A stretch of DNA of 46,664 nt. It comes from Dehalococcoidia bacterium UBA1123 (GTDB lineage Bacteria; Chloroflexota; Dehalococcoidia; Lucifugimonadales; UBA1123). The position numbers and the translations under genes are program-made. The number at the start of each line of letters is the position of its first letter. Position 1 is the first letter of the stretch. The DNA lies in the NCBI GenBank assembly GCA_002313895.1, contig DCAW01000074.1:1-46664 (forward strand). The letters run 5' to 3'. Positions 9,295-18,261 of the stretch are shown in pieces. The notes beneath the pieces were generated by a model that was not told the DNA's origin, searched no databases, and worked only from the letters and a program-made list of their open reading frames with translations.

Positions 9295-9893
9295 CAGGTA
9301 GCGCCCCTTCCTGAAAATCCGTCGAACGACACCTGGCCGCCCACTTTTATTCCGAACTCCGAGATCGTCCCAGCGTTGGTTTCGAGCACATACGCCGGCT
9401 GGCTTATAGACCAGTAGGTTGTCAGTAACCGATCCGTTGTGTTGGATGTTGGCGCAGGAGCGTTGGGATGTGTATCGGCGATGCGGCGGTCCACTCCGAT
9501 CCACAAGAAATCCAGCGGAAACAGCAATCCCTTCATCCAAGCGTCCTCGGGTTCGCCGGACGCATAGATGTAGAGCATTCCGGTGTTGTCGGGAATACTG
9601 TCTCGGCCTTCCAGTCCTCGTTCTCTGGATTCAGGTGTGTATGCAAGTTCGACGTCAAATCTGTGGTCGGCTATCAACACCAACGGCTGTGACGATGTGG
9701 CGGTGATGACTATCAATGGTTCGGGTGTTGGGCTAACGTCGAGAATTTGACCGTCCGAGCCTCCACTGGTTTCATTTCCGCCAAACACGCAACGCATGCT
9801 CATGGACGAAACGAACAGAATGACAGCCCATGCCCAGAAATAACGTGGATTGCAAGATGGGATCAGCGGTTGCGCTGTCGAAATAATATCCAT
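9294..9893 (-). CDS. DUF192 family protein with N-terminal membrane anchor
   Basis: Read from ATG 9893 this is a 199-residue protein; an in-frame extension to 10181 has no hydrophobic start or family similarity and was rejected. Residues about 16-37 form a hydrophobic segment that should act as signal anchor; there is no good lipobox. A Pro/Thr-rich linker follows, then the DUF192 domain: ELAYTPESRERGLEGRDS, a TGMLYIY strand, WMKGLLFPLDFLWI and the GRI-like turn. DUF192 is a small, mostly beta, exported domain of unknown biochemical role. It shares a TGATG junction with fmt, so the two are co-transcribed, although no functional link is known. Confidence 0.85.
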   Translation of the reverse strand: MDIISTAQPLIPSCNPRYFWAWAVILFVSSMSMRCVFGGNETSGGSDGQILDVSPTPEPLIVITATSSQPLVLIADHRFDVELAYTPESRERGLEGRDSIPDNTGMLYIYASGEPEDAWMKGLLFPLDFLWIGVDRRIADTHPNAPAPTSNTTDRLLTTYWSISQPAYVLETNAGTISEFGIKVGGQVSFDGFSGRGAT

Positions 9894-10109
9894 GCCGTGC
9901 CGATTTATTATTGGTGGTAATTTGATGATTGATATGAAAATACACCGTGGCGGGGGAAATCGAAAGGCCGAGAGGGTCACGGGTCGAATCACTCTCATTG
10001 TACCAACGGTCGCGGGCCAGTGCGATGACGCGCAGGTTCTGATAACGTGAGCGGGTCGCCCTTCGACGGATTGGCGGCTATTGTCCCAGATTTCACCACG
10101 GAGCAGCAC

Positions 10110-11339
10110 ATGAACACAGACAGCAACGGATACAAAGGCCCGCTGGACGGATTGAAGGTGATCGACTGGACAATGTGGCAATTTGGGCCCATCTCCACGG
10201 TGATGCTGGCCGACATGGGCGCCGAGGTCATCAAAGTCGAATCACTGGACGGCGACCACGGACGTCAGTTCGGACAGATAATGGGCATCAACACCGAGCT
10301 CGCTGACGGTGTGAACGCATATTTCGAGAGCATGAACAGGCAGAAACTGGGGATCGCCCTTGACCTCAAAAATCCCAGGGGTCTGAAAATATTGCACAAA
10401 CTTGTGGCTGAATCGGATATTTTCGTGGAGAATTTCCGCAAAGGTGTTGCCGAACGATTGGGCCTCGGATACGAGGACTTGCTGAAGCACAACGAGAAGA
10501 TAATATACGCTTCGGCCTCTGGTTATGGCCCCAAAGGGCCGGACTCCGCGAAGCCCGCCCTGGAGTTGGCGGCGGAGGCAAGGGCAGGAGCGTTGTGGTG
10601 GACTGGCCCAGACGACGGGATGCCTTATCCCGCGGGCATGGCCGATCAGATTGGCGGCATCATGCTCTCTTATGGGGTCATCGGCGCTATCGTCGCCAGG
10701 GAGAGGTTCGGATTCGGACAGCGGGTGGACGCGTCTCACCTGGGCAGCATGATTTGGGCGCACGGGATGCCAGAAGGCATCAAGTTCCTGACGGGCAAAG
10801 AGTTTCCACGGACCGACCGGACAATAGTGGCCCAGCCGCTTTGGAACTACTATCAGTGCAAGGACGGGGAGTGGCTCGCGTTCTCGATGAGCCAAAACCG
10901 CTACTGGTCTCAGTTTTGCAACGCGCTGGGCATCCCGGAGTGCATCGAAGACCCCCGGTTCAGCACGACAGAAGTGCGAGCTGATAATCGCGAGGAACTG
11001 ATCCCTCTTCTGGACGATGTCTTCGCAACCAAAAATAGAGAAGAATGGGAAGCTGAACTGGCGAAATACAAAGACCTCATTTGGGAGCGGGTGCAACGCA
11101 GTCTAGATCTGTTGGATGATCCGCAGGTTGTTGAGAATAACTACGTCGTGGAATTTGACCATCCGGTTGTGGGCCCAACCAAATGGCCCCAGACACCGCT
11201 GACGTACAGCAAAACCCCACTTTCGACCAGAAAAATGGCCCCAACTCACGGCGAGAACACCGAGGAAATTTTGCTGGAACGACTGGGCTACACGTGGGAC
11301 GATATCGTGTCGCTGAAGGACGACGGGGTGATACTGTAG
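10110..11339 (+). CDS. Family III (CaiB/BaiF) CoA-transferase
   Basis: This 409-residue enzyme is read from ATG 10110, with a GGAG about nine bases upstream; an in-frame GTG at 10047 would add a stretch unlike the family. LKVIDWTMWQFGPIST, GAEVIKVESLDGDHGR and VENFRKGVAERLGLGYEDL are family signatures. The Asp in GMADQIGG, 25 residues before the GQRVDAS turn, fits the catalytic aspartate. The C-terminus has GENTEEILLERLG. The first strand with W and M in place of the common LS/TR marks a branch different from the Frc-like genes in this window. It stands alone, divergent from the DUF192-fmt operon and facing mutS2. Substrate unknown. Confidence 0.9.
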   Translation: MNTDSNGYKGPLDGLKVIDWTMWQFGPISTVMLADMGAEVIKVESLDGDHGRQFGQIMGINTELADGVNAYFESMNRQKLGIALDLKNPRGLKILHKLVAESDIFVENFRKGVAERLGLGYEDLLKHNEKIIYASASGYGPKGPDSAKPALELAAEARAGALWWTGPDDGMPYPAGMADQIGGIMLSYGVIGAIVARERFGFGQRVDASHLGSMIWAHGMPEGIKFLTGKEFPRTDRTIVAQPLWNYYQCKDGEWLAFSMSQNRYWSQFCNALGIPECIEDPRFSTTEVRADNREELIPLLDDVFATKNREEWEAELAKYKDLIWERVQRSLDLLDDPQVVENNYVVEFDHPVVGPTKWPQTPLTYSKTPLSTRKMAPTHGENTEEILLERLGYTWDDIVSLKDDGVIL

Positions 11340-11381
11340 CCGCCAGAATTCAGAAATTTCGCCTGACGCGGATGTGATATT

Positions 11382-13871
11382 TCATCTTAGGTCGACCCAT
11401 GTAGCGCCGTTGCCGCCGCGCTCTCTGGGTTCGGCTCCGAAATTTTCCACCAGGGGGTGATGGTCGAGATGTTCGCGCAACGCCTGTCTCAGCGCGCCGG
11501 TTCCTCGACCGTGGATTACTCGAATTTTGATTAGTCCGTCCCGCGTCGCCTGATCCAGGAACGTCTCTAATCGGTCGATTGACTCGGCAGCGCGAAGGCC
11601 TCTGACGTCGATCTCCATGCTCTCAACAGGCGGCCCTACCACAATTTTCACGGCTTCTTCCAGAGGCTCGTCAGCGGGTTCCTGATCAACTCGGTTCAGC
11701 CGATTAAGGTCGACGTTGATGCGAACGTTCCCTATGGCGATTTCCGCGTCGCCGCCCTGAGACGGCAGATCAGTCACCGCTCCACGCAGGTTCAGGCCAC
11801 GGACGAATACGGTGTCACCAACCGCAATTGGACGAGGCTCGGCCCTCAATCGCGTCGGCGCAAGCGCAGGCAGGTCTTCCAATTCCTGGGCGGCTAAATC
11901 CCGACGGATGCGATCGATGCGTTCGATCTGTTCGGGCGGGTTGTTGGGCGTCGGCGTTGCCCATGACAGCGAAGCCTCGGCGGTTTGGAGCTTGCCTCTC
12001 ACCTGGTCAAACTTCGACATTATCTCCTGACGAGCGGCGCCCAGTATGTCGTCGCGATGCCCGACCAGGTACTCCACCTGTTCATTCAACTGATCTCTCA
12101 ATGATTCGGCTTCGGCCTTGGCCCGCTGTGTGTCCTCCAGGCCGGATTGAAGCTGATGGCGCTCTCGCTGAAGCTCGTTCAGCCAGTCTTCGAATCTCAA
12201 GTGTTGAGGCTCCATCAGGTCTCGGCTTTCTTCCATGATTTTTTCAGGAAGGCCGAGACGCTCGGCGACGGCCATCGCATAGCTTCGACCGGGAACGCCC
12301 ATCGTGAGCTCGTAGGTGGGTTCAAGAGTGTCAGGGTTAAGCTGGAAGCTGCCATTAGTGGTGTGAGGATTGCCCTCGGCGAAGGCGGCGACATTGCGGT
12401 GATGGGTCGTCACAATTGTCGGGACTCCGAGCTCGGCAAGATGCCCGATGATTGCCTTTGCCAAGGCAGAACCTTCCTCAGGGTCGGTGCTGTTGCCAAG
12501 CTCGTCCAGCAGTACCAAAGTGCGAGGCGTTGCGTTCTCCAGAATCTGGATGACGTTGCCGATATGGGAGCCGAAAGTCGAGACCGAATCCGCGATGCTC
12601 TGCTGGTCTCCGATGTCGGCGAACACGCCATCGAACACTGGGAGAGCGCTCCCTTCCTCGGCGGGGATGTGGATGCCGGACTGGTGCATCAACGCCAGAA
12701 GGCCAACCGTCTTCATGGCGACCGTTTTGCCGCCGGTGTTCGGGCCTGTGATCACCAACGCGGACCATCCAGGGCCAATGTTGATGCTAAGAGGAACGGC
12801 ATCTCTGCCCAACATAGGGTGCCTGGCCCGAATGAGTCTGATTGAAGATTCTGCATCGTCGCTGTCGTCTTGCCTGCGCGTGATCGGCTTGATAGCCTGG
12901 AGTCTGTGGCTGTACCGAGCACGCGCCAGCGCGAAATCCAGTCTGGCGGTCAGATCGTTGGCTAGTTGGATGTCGTGGGCCACGACGCCAACCAGCGACG
13001 AGAGGTCACGGAGGACACGGATGACCTCCCGGTCTTCTTCCAAAACCAGTTCGCGCCAGTTGTTGCAAAGCTCCACCGTGGCCATCGGCTCGATGAACAG
13101 CGTTGCGCCAGTGTTGGAAGCGTCGTGAACGATGCCGGAGACACGGTGACGCATCTCCGCCTTGACCGGCACGACCAATCGGTCTCCGCGCACCGAGATG
13201 ATTGGGTCTTGAAGGGTGTTGCGTCCTGTCGTGGATTGGATAAAGTTGTTCAGCGCTTCGGTCACGGCCTCGTGAGCATGGCGCACCTGATTTCTCAATA
13301 CGCGCAATGTAGGCGTCGCGTCGTCCACCACATCGCCTCGTCTCCCGATCTTCGAGCGCACCTGGCGCTGAAGCTCCTGCAGGTCAGGGATCACCTGGGC
13401 GATGTCCGCCATCAGCGGGGCTTGATTTTTTGCCCGTAAAGCTGCGTTTCGAGCGCGACGGTGCACCTCCAAAGAGTCCGCCACCGCCAGCAGGTCGATT
13501 CCAGTCAGAATGCCCCCAAGAGCGGCCCGGGCCACGGACTCAGAAGTGTCAACGCTGGACTCAAGGCTCACGTCCCCGATTTCATCCAGCATCTGGCCGG
13601 CGTCAGCCGTCTCGTCCTGAAGCTCCTGGACCTCTCGTTCGTCGAAGGTCGGCATCAGATTGAGAGCCATTTGGCGTGCGCCGAAGAATGTGGCGTTGTT
13701 CGCCAACTGCTCCCGGATCGTGTCAAAGTCCATCAATCGAAGCACACGGCCTTGAAGGCCCTGCGGATCGATAATATTGGGCGGTTCGACTTCAGATTCT
13801 TCTGTGGACTGGCCGTTTCGTGTCTCGTCCAACTGCTGCCTCTGCTGGCAATTGCGAATGTCAGGTGTCAA
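11382..13871 (-). CDS. mutS2: MutS2 ATPase with C-terminal Smr domain
   Basis: This 829-residue protein has the core and clamp regions of MutS2 (about 45-330), the ATPase with Walker A GPNTGGKT (376-383) and Walker B LVLLDELGNSTDP (Asp456, Glu457), a long coiled coil at about 555-670, and a C-terminal Smr nuclease domain with EIDVRGL and HGRGTGALR. MutS2 proteins suppress recombination and, in Bacillus, help split collided ribosomes. The usual GAGTDP after Walker B is here GNSTDP, a mild change. The first ~45 residues are unlike the family, and a start nearer residue 47 (MDFDTIREQL) is possible. It converges on the CoA-transferase gene with 42 bases between them. Confidence 0.93.
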   Translation of the reverse strand: MTPDIRNCQQRQQLDETRNGQSTEESEVEPPNIIDPQGLQGRVLRLMDFDTIREQLANNATFFGARQMALNLMPTFDEREVQELQDETADAGQMLDEIGDVSLESSVDTSESVARAALGGILTGIDLLAVADSLEVHRRARNAALRAKNQAPLMADIAQVIPDLQELQRQVRSKIGRRGDVVDDATPTLRVLRNQVRHAHEAVTEALNNFIQSTTGRNTLQDPIISVRGDRLVVPVKAEMRHRVSGIVHDASNTGATLFIEPMATVELCNNWRELVLEEDREVIRVLRDLSSLVGVVAHDIQLANDLTARLDFALARARYSHRLQAIKPITRRQDDSDDAESSIRLIRARHPMLGRDAVPLSINIGPGWSALVITGPNTGGKTVAMKTVGLLALMHQSGIHIPAEEGSALPVFDGVFADIGDQQSIADSVSTFGSHIGNVIQILENATPRTLVLLDELGNSTDPEEGSALAKAIIGHLAELGVPTIVTTHHRNVAAFAEGNPHTTNGSFQLNPDTLEPTYELTMGVPGRSYAMAVAERLGLPEKIMEESRDLMEPQHLRFEDWLNELQRERHQLQSGLEDTQRAKAEAESLRDQLNEQVEYLVGHRDDILGAARQEIMSKFDQVRGKLQTAEASLSWATPTPNNPPEQIERIDRIRRDLAAQELEDLPALAPTRLRAEPRPIAVGDTVFVRGLNLRGAVTDLPSQGGDAEIAIGNVRINVDLNRLNRVDQEPADEPLEEAVKIVVGPPVESMEIDVRGLRAAESIDRLETFLDQATRDGLIKIRVIHGRGTGALRQALREHLDHHPLVENFGAEPRERGGNGATWVDLR

Positions 13872-14067
13872 TTGTATCAGTCATGCCAGTTGTGGTGTCA
13901 GAGCTTACCGCCGTGCCAACACCAACTCGAAATTTCGGTAGACGCCCGCCTCAATTAGCGAGTCACCTTGATGTGGGGTTCGGGTTTCAATCCGTACCCT
14001 TGAATCAAGATAAATTGAAGATAGATGGCAGAGGATTTATTTGTGGGTGACGCTGGAGCGAGACCCC

Positions 14068-14463
14068 ATGACCGATGAGTGGGCGCGGGCTAGAATCACT
14101 CAAGGATCGAAAATCGTGAAATGGGCAGAGGACGTTTTCAACTCAGACACCGTTTGGCCGCTGTTGGTGGCGGCATCCTTGATCACTGCTGGTGTGCTGT
14201 CTGCGGTCTGGACTAACTCGCATAGCGATGATACCGAAGTCGTATCAAAGGCGCGCGACGTTTCAAACCCCGTAAGTCCAATCGCGGATGTCCTAGAGGC
14301 TGCGGTGGCCACGGAGCAAATTGGTCCTGAAAAATTCGTCACCAACACTAACGGCGAAATCGTCCCAAATCCACCGTCTGCTAATGCCAATTTTTGGCTG
14401 ACCATCTCGCCGCCGGTTAACGAGCACAGGTCGGTTGGCGCAGGGAATTGGCTTTCACATTGA
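14068..14463 (+). CDS. Small single-helix membrane protein of unknown function
   Basis: From ATG 14068 the product has 131 residues; a TTG at 14041 is an alternative start, and a GGAG lies about ten bases before the ATG. A short basic cytoplasmic segment is followed by one hydrophobic helix at about residues 30-50 (VWPLLVAASLITAGVLSAVW). The rest is polar and presumably outside the membrane, with no cysteine pair or recognised motif. I do not recognise the family. It is divergent from mutS2 and converges on the nitronate monooxygenase-like gene with a six-base gap. Codon use is like the neighbours, so it is probably real but of unknown role. Confidence 0.55.
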   Translation: MTDEWARARITQGSKIVKWAEDVFNSDTVWPLLVAASLITAGVLSAVWTNSHSDDTEVVSKARDVSNPVSPIADVLEAAVATEQIGPEKFVTNTNGEIVPNPPSANANFWLTISPPVNEHRSVGAGNWLSH

Positions 14464-14469
14464 ATCGGT

Positions 14470-15606
14470 TTAAGAGATCGAGATACGGCTGTGCAGATCA
14501 TCAATCACTGAGACCGCCTCGTCCACCAAACTCGCCATAATGTCGGCGGCTGGCCTGCTTTCGTCGAGCAGACCTGAGGCTTGGCCTGCTGGAGTGAACA
14601 TCAGATCGTGCCTCCCGGCTTTCTCAGCTGACGCTGACAGGTCTGACATCAACATTCCTTGAAGAGGCATGGGCAACGGGTCCAACCCGGCGTTCTCCCA
14701 TGCCTGAACAATGGGGTTCCGATGCTGCCGTGCGGTCTTGCCTGTGTACGATCTGCTGATCACAAAATCCTCAGACCGGCCATCCAGGACTGCTCGCTGC
14801 TGAGAGTCGAATATTTGAGACTCCGTTGCGGTCAAAAACGCAGTGCCCAACCAAACGCCTTGCGCACCGAGCGCAAGAGCGGCGGCGACGCCACGACCTG
14901 TCGCGATACCGCCAGCAGCCACGACCGGCAATGGTTTGACGGCCTCAACGATCTGAGGGACCAACGGCATCGTGGCGATGCGTCCGGTATGGCCACCTGC
15001 CTCCGTTCCCTGGGCCACGACGACATCCACGCCTGCCTTGACCTGCCTCGCGGCGTTGCGAACGTTGCCAACCAACCCCATCACCTTGGTTCCTGCGTCT
15101 CGCGCATCGGGAACCAACCACGCAGGGTCGCCGAGCGCAGCGGCGAACACAGGGACTTTCTCTTCAAGAATGACCTCAACCTGCTTGCGGGCCAGAGCGA
15201 TCCCTCCGCCTCCTAGCTTTCGCTCGGTCCGGTGCTCGTCAAGGCCGAACTCGCCGATCAGCGATTCGACGAACTCAGAGTGCCGGGGGTACTCGCGTTT
15301 GAGAGTTGCCCGAATCGCTTCGGGTTGAACCTGCACTCCATCGCTCTCAAGACTCCCGGTTACCACGGGCAGCAGCAGGTCAACGCCGAAAGGTTTGTCG
15401 GTAAGCTCACGGACACGTCGAATCCGTTTGCGTAGCTCCTCCGGCTCGTCTCCTGTGGCTCCGAATACGCCCAGGCCTCCAGCTTCAGACACCGCTGCTA
15501 CCAGTTCCGGCGGAGTGAACCTGATGCCGCCCATACCCGCCAAACAGATCGGGTATTCAATACCGAAGATGTCGCAAAGATCAGTGTGAAGAGTTGGTCG
15601 GGCCAT
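14470..15606 (-). CDS. Nitronate monooxygenase / 2-nitropropane dioxygenase family enzyme
   Basis: This 378-residue FMN TIM-barrel protein is read from ATG 15606, with GGAGG eight bases upstream; a TTG at 15621 would overlap that site. IEYPICLAGMGG near the N-terminus, VVVAQGTEAGGHTGR with the family's histidine, PVVAAGGIATGRGVAAALALGA and VWLGTAFL form the FMN-binding face. Members oxidise nitronates, or in FabK-like relatives reduce enoyl-ACP, so the substrate is uncertain. It has its own near-consensus promoter at 15657-15685, about 45 bases before the start, and is divergent from the TcuA-like flavoprotein gene, with which it may share control. Confidence 0.88.
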   Translation of the reverse strand: MARPTLHTDLCDIFGIEYPICLAGMGGIRFTPPELVAAVSEAGGLGVFGATGDEPEELRKRIRRVRELTDKPFGVDLLLPVVTGSLESDGVQVQPEAIRATLKREYPRHSEFVESLIGEFGLDEHRTERKLGGGGIALARKQVEVILEEKVPVFAAALGDPAWLVPDARDAGTKVMGLVGNVRNAARQVKAGVDVVVAQGTEAGGHTGRIATMPLVPQIVEAVKPLPVVAAGGIATGRGVAAALALGAQGVWLGTAFLTATESQIFDSQQRAVLDGRSEDFVISRSYTGKTARQHRNPIVQAWENAGLDPLPMPLQGMLMSDLSASAEKAGRHDLMFTPAGQASGLLDESRPAADIMASLVDEAVSVIDDLHSRISIS

Positions 15607-15656
15607 GTCGGTGTCCTCCAAATAGGGGGTTGTTTAACGTTTCAGCTAATGCCAGA

Positions 15657-15685
15657 ATTGTAGAATTGGCGTGTTGTGGTGTCAA
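15657..15685 (-). promoter_or_regulatory. Sigma70-type promoter of the nitronate monooxygenase-like gene
   Basis: On the minus strand TTGACA (15685-15680) is followed after exactly 17 bases by TACAAT (15662-15657). Five of six and six of six consensus bases with ideal spacing make this one of the best promoters in the window. The start site would fall near 15650, giving a leader of about 45 bases with a GGAGG before the ATG at 15606. Confidence 0.75.
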
Positions 15686-15692
15686 CATGACA
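15680..15692. promoter_or_regulatory. Dyad TGTCA-ACA-TGACA over the -35 box
   Basis: A perfect 5+3+5 inverted repeat covers the -35 hexamer of the minus-strand promoter. Such a position would let a bound dimer block RNA polymerase. No regulator gene lies next to it, so the binding protein is unknown and this is a candidate only. Confidence 0.4.
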
Positions 15693-15710
15693 TCGTGCGA
15701 AGCGCCAACT

Positions 15711-15724
15711 AGTGCCGAGGCACT
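15711..15724. promoter_or_regulatory. Dyad AGTGCC-GA-GGCACT in the divergent intergenic region
   Basis: A perfect 6+2+6 inverted repeat lies between the two divergent genes, 46 bases before the TTG start of the TcuA-like gene. With the dyad at 15680-15692 it makes the 163-base gap rich in symmetric sites, as expected of an operator region. A two-base loop is poor for an RNA hairpin, so a protein site is likelier. Confidence 0.4.
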
Positions 15725-15769
15725 TCGTCCGATACACTGTACCCAAATTTTCAGTCTGAGCGAATTCGA

Positions 15770-17245
15770 TTGACCGACCTCCAACAACCATACTTCGACA
15801 TCATCGTTGTCGGCGCAGGAAACGCAGCTTTGTGCGCCGCGTTGGCTGCGCGGGAGCGGGGCGTGTCGGTTGTGGTGTTGGAGAAGGCTCCAGCTTCTGA
15901 GCAAGGCGGAAACTGTCCCTACACAGGCGGCGGCTTCCGGTTCGTTCATAATGGCATCGGAGACCTTCGCTCTCTGTTGCCTGACCTCACTGATGATGAG
16001 GCCGGACGCATTGAGATGGCGCCGTACACATCGGATGATTTCAGAAACCACCTCACGACCGTCACCCACGGCGACACCCGGACCGACCTGATGAACACTC
16101 TTATCGCCCAGTCTCGTCCGACCATCGACTGGATGACGGCTCAGGGCGTCCGGTGGGACATTTACTCCAGGCTCAACGCCATTGTGGGAGCTCCGTCGGT
16201 CATACCGAATGGCGTTGGCTTGACCGCGTGGGAGTCGGGGCCAGGACTGATTAACATGCTGACGACCTCTTGTCGGCGCGCCGGAATCTCCGTGTTATAC
16301 GAAACCGAGATGTCCGGCCTCACTCAAGATGATTCTGGAGTCGTGGTTGGAGTCGTGGCCAGAGACAACGATGAGACTTATCGGATCAGATCGAAAGCAG
16401 TCATTCTGGCCTGCGGCGGATTCGAGGCCAATGCTGAGATGCGAGGGAAGCATATTGGCCCCGGCTGGGAGTTGGCTAAGGTTCGCGGGTCTAGGCACAA
16501 CACGGGCGACGGACATCGCGCAGCCATGGCCATAGGAGCACAGCCAATCGGTCAATGGGACGGGTGTCATGGGACGCCCATAGACATTGACGCCCCTGCG
16601 ACTGGCGATATTCAGGTGACTGACCAGATGCCTCGCCGATCATACACGTTGGGAATCTCCGTGAACCTCAAAGGCAAACGCTTCGTAGATGAAGGCGAGG
16701 GGTTTGCTGAACAGACATTTGTCTCAATGGGTCAGGCGATTCTACGGCAGGAAAATGGCATTGCCATCCAGATATTCGACTCAAAGGCTCGCCCTCATCT
16801 TGAAGGCAGGTACGGTGGGTCTCGGAAATTCGAAGCTGACACGATTACGCAACTCGCCGAACAAATCGGCGTCGACGCTGCGACTCTGGCGGCTACGATG
16901 GATGCTTACAACGAACAAGCCCACGAAGGCGAGTACCACCCCCGCGAGTTGGATGGCCGAAGCACGAACAACTTGAAGCCGCCCAAATCGAACTGGGCCA
17001 TCAGAATAGACAAGCCCCCCTTAACGGCGTTTACCGTGACGGGCGGCATCACTTATACTTACGGCGGACTCAAGATAGACACCAACTCCCGTGTGTTGGA
17101 CAGCGGCGATCTGCCCATCGGTGGCCTGTACGCCGCTGGCGAAATCGTGGGTGGAATCTTCTACCACAACAGTCTCAGAGCCGCTGGACTTATGCACGGG
17201 GCAGTGTTTGGCAAAATCGCTGGGGAGCATGCAGCCAGGATTTAA
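15770..17245 (+). CDS. TcuA-like FAD-dependent dehydrogenase (fumarate reductase/tricarballylate dehydrogenase family)
   Basis: This 491-residue protein begins at a TTG, the only reasonable start before the FAD-binding turn DIIVVGAGNAALCAALAARE. EKAPASEQGGNCPYTGGGFRF is the second FAD segment and closely resembles tricarballylate dehydrogenase TcuA. The C-terminal FAD segment GLYAAGEIVGGIFYHNSLRAAGL is typical of the succinate dehydrogenase/fumarate reductase flavoprotein superfamily. No tcuB-like electron-transfer partner or tcuC transporter lies nearby, so the substrate is open; a soluble reductase or 3-ketosteroid-dehydrogenase-like enzyme is also possible. It is divergent from the nitronate monooxygenase-like gene and followed after 50 bases by moxR. 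Confidence 0.85.
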   Translation: MTDLQQPYFDIIVVGAGNAALCAALAARERGVSVVVLEKAPASEQGGNCPYTGGGFRFVHNGIGDLRSLLPDLTDDEAGRIEMAPYTSDDFRNHLTTVTHGDTRTDLMNTLIAQSRPTIDWMTAQGVRWDIYSRLNAIVGAPSVIPNGVGLTAWESGPGLINMLTTSCRRAGISVLYETEMSGLTQDDSGVVVGVVARDNDETYRIRSKAVILACGGFEANAEMRGKHIGPGWELAKVRGSRHNTGDGHRAAMAIGAQPIGQWDGCHGTPIDIDAPATGDIQVTDQMPRRSYTLGISVNLKGKRFVDEGEGFAEQTFVSMGQAILRQENGIAIQIFDSKARPHLEGRYGGSRKFEADTITQLAEQIGVDAATLAATMDAYNEQAHEGEYHPRELDGRSTNNLKPPKSNWAIRIDKPPLTAFTVTGGITYTYGGLKIDTNSRVLDSGDLPIGGLYAAGEIVGGIFYHNSLRAAGLMHGAVFGKIAGEHAARI

Positions 17246-17295
17246 CCTCGTTCGATCTCCAGACCCCCGAAGGCTCATACAATAAGCGGAGGAAC

Positions 17296-18255
17296 ATGGT
17301 GCAAGCAGTTGACGCAAACGGCGTCCAGAACATGGCGGACAAAATCAGACACAGCGTGCAGCGGGTTATCGTGGGTAAGGACGACGTAATTGACCTGGCG
17401 ATCATTGCTCTGTTGTGCAAAGGGCATGTTTTGGTTGAGGATGTCCCTGGCATCGGGAAGACCACAATGGCGAAGGCGCTGGCGCAGTCACTCGGTTGCA
17501 CCTTCAATCGTATTCAATTCACGCCTGATCTGATGCCCACCGACGTTTTGGGTGTCAACTTCTACAACCAAAAGTCAGGCGATTTTGAGTTCAGAGCAGG
17601 CCCCATATTCAGCCAAATTCTGCTGGCCGACGAGATCAACCGCGCGACGCCGCGAACACAGTCTGCCCTGCTAGAGGCGATGGGTGAGCGTCAGGCGACC
17701 ATCGACGGCGTGACGAGGGCCATTTCTGAACCATTCATGGTTCTGGCAACCCAGAACCCGATTGAAATGGAGGGCACGTTCCCTCTTCCGGAAGCCCAAT
17801 TGGATCGTTTCATGCTCAGGATCAAGCTCGGCTATCCGTCTCCTGACGAAGAATCCGATATTCTGCTCAGGTTCCAAAAAGACACCATTTTGCCCGCGTT
17901 AGACCCAGTCACAACCGAATCGGAATTGCGACCGCTTCAGGATGCGGTCACCACCGTAAGGGTGGACGACACTATCCGAATGTATGTTGTCGCGATAACT
18001 CAGGCGACCCGGGAGCACGACGGGCTGTCGTTGGGGGCCAGCCCCAGGGCTGCGCTCTCATTGTACAAAACCGCCCAAGCCAAGGCCGCTCTTGACGCTC
18101 GCGATTTCGTGACCCCTGACGACGTCAAAGGAATGGCCGAAACAGTCCTGGCCCATCGCATGATTTTGACCTCAAACTCCCGGCTCAGAGGTCGCACAAC
18201 AGAGACGATCGTAAAAGAAGTGCTGGACTCTGTGCCCGTGCCGATAGAGAGATAG
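17296..18255 (+). CDS. MoxR-family AAA+ ATPase
   Basis: This 319-residue ATPase starts at ATG 17296 just after GGAGG. Walker A is in EDVPGIGKTTMAK (about 48-60), Walker B in ILLADEINRA with Asp112 and Glu113, and a sensor 1 in LATQNPIEMEGTFPLPEAQLDRF, a very characteristic MoxR stretch; a lid domain follows. MoxR proteins act as chaperone-like ATPases that help metal insertion or maturation of exported or membrane complexes, usually with DUF58 partners. The DUF58 gene follows after six bases and the DUF4129 gene overlaps that one, so the three form an operon. Confidence 0.93.
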   Translation: MVQAVDANGVQNMADKIRHSVQRVIVGKDDVIDLAIIALLCKGHVLVEDVPGIGKTTMAKALAQSLGCTFNRIQFTPDLMPTDVLGVNFYNQKSGDFEFRAGPIFSQILLADEINRATPRTQSALLEAMGERQATIDGVTRAISEPFMVLATQNPIEMEGTFPLPEAQLDRFMLRIKLGYPSPDEESDILLRFQKDTILPALDPVTTESELRPLQDAVTTVRVDDTIRMYVVAITQATREHDGLSLGASPRAALSLYKTAQAKAALDARDFVTPDDVKGMAETVLAHRMILTSNSRLRGRTTETIVKEVLDSVPVPIER

Positions 18256-18261
18256 CGCTCG

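Noticed and set aside
10047..10109. N-terminal extension of the CoA-transferase from a GTG
   Set aside because: The added residues are unlike the family and the ATG at 10110 has a ribosome site.
10242..11096. 284-codon minus-strand frame opposite a CoA-transferase
   Set aside because: Mirror of the CaiB gene; His/Arg-rich composition typical of antisense frames.
12147..12845. 232-codon frame on the plus strand opposite mutS2
   Set aside because: It lies wholly antisense to a clear mutS2 and resembles nothing; it arises from the codon bias of the real strand.
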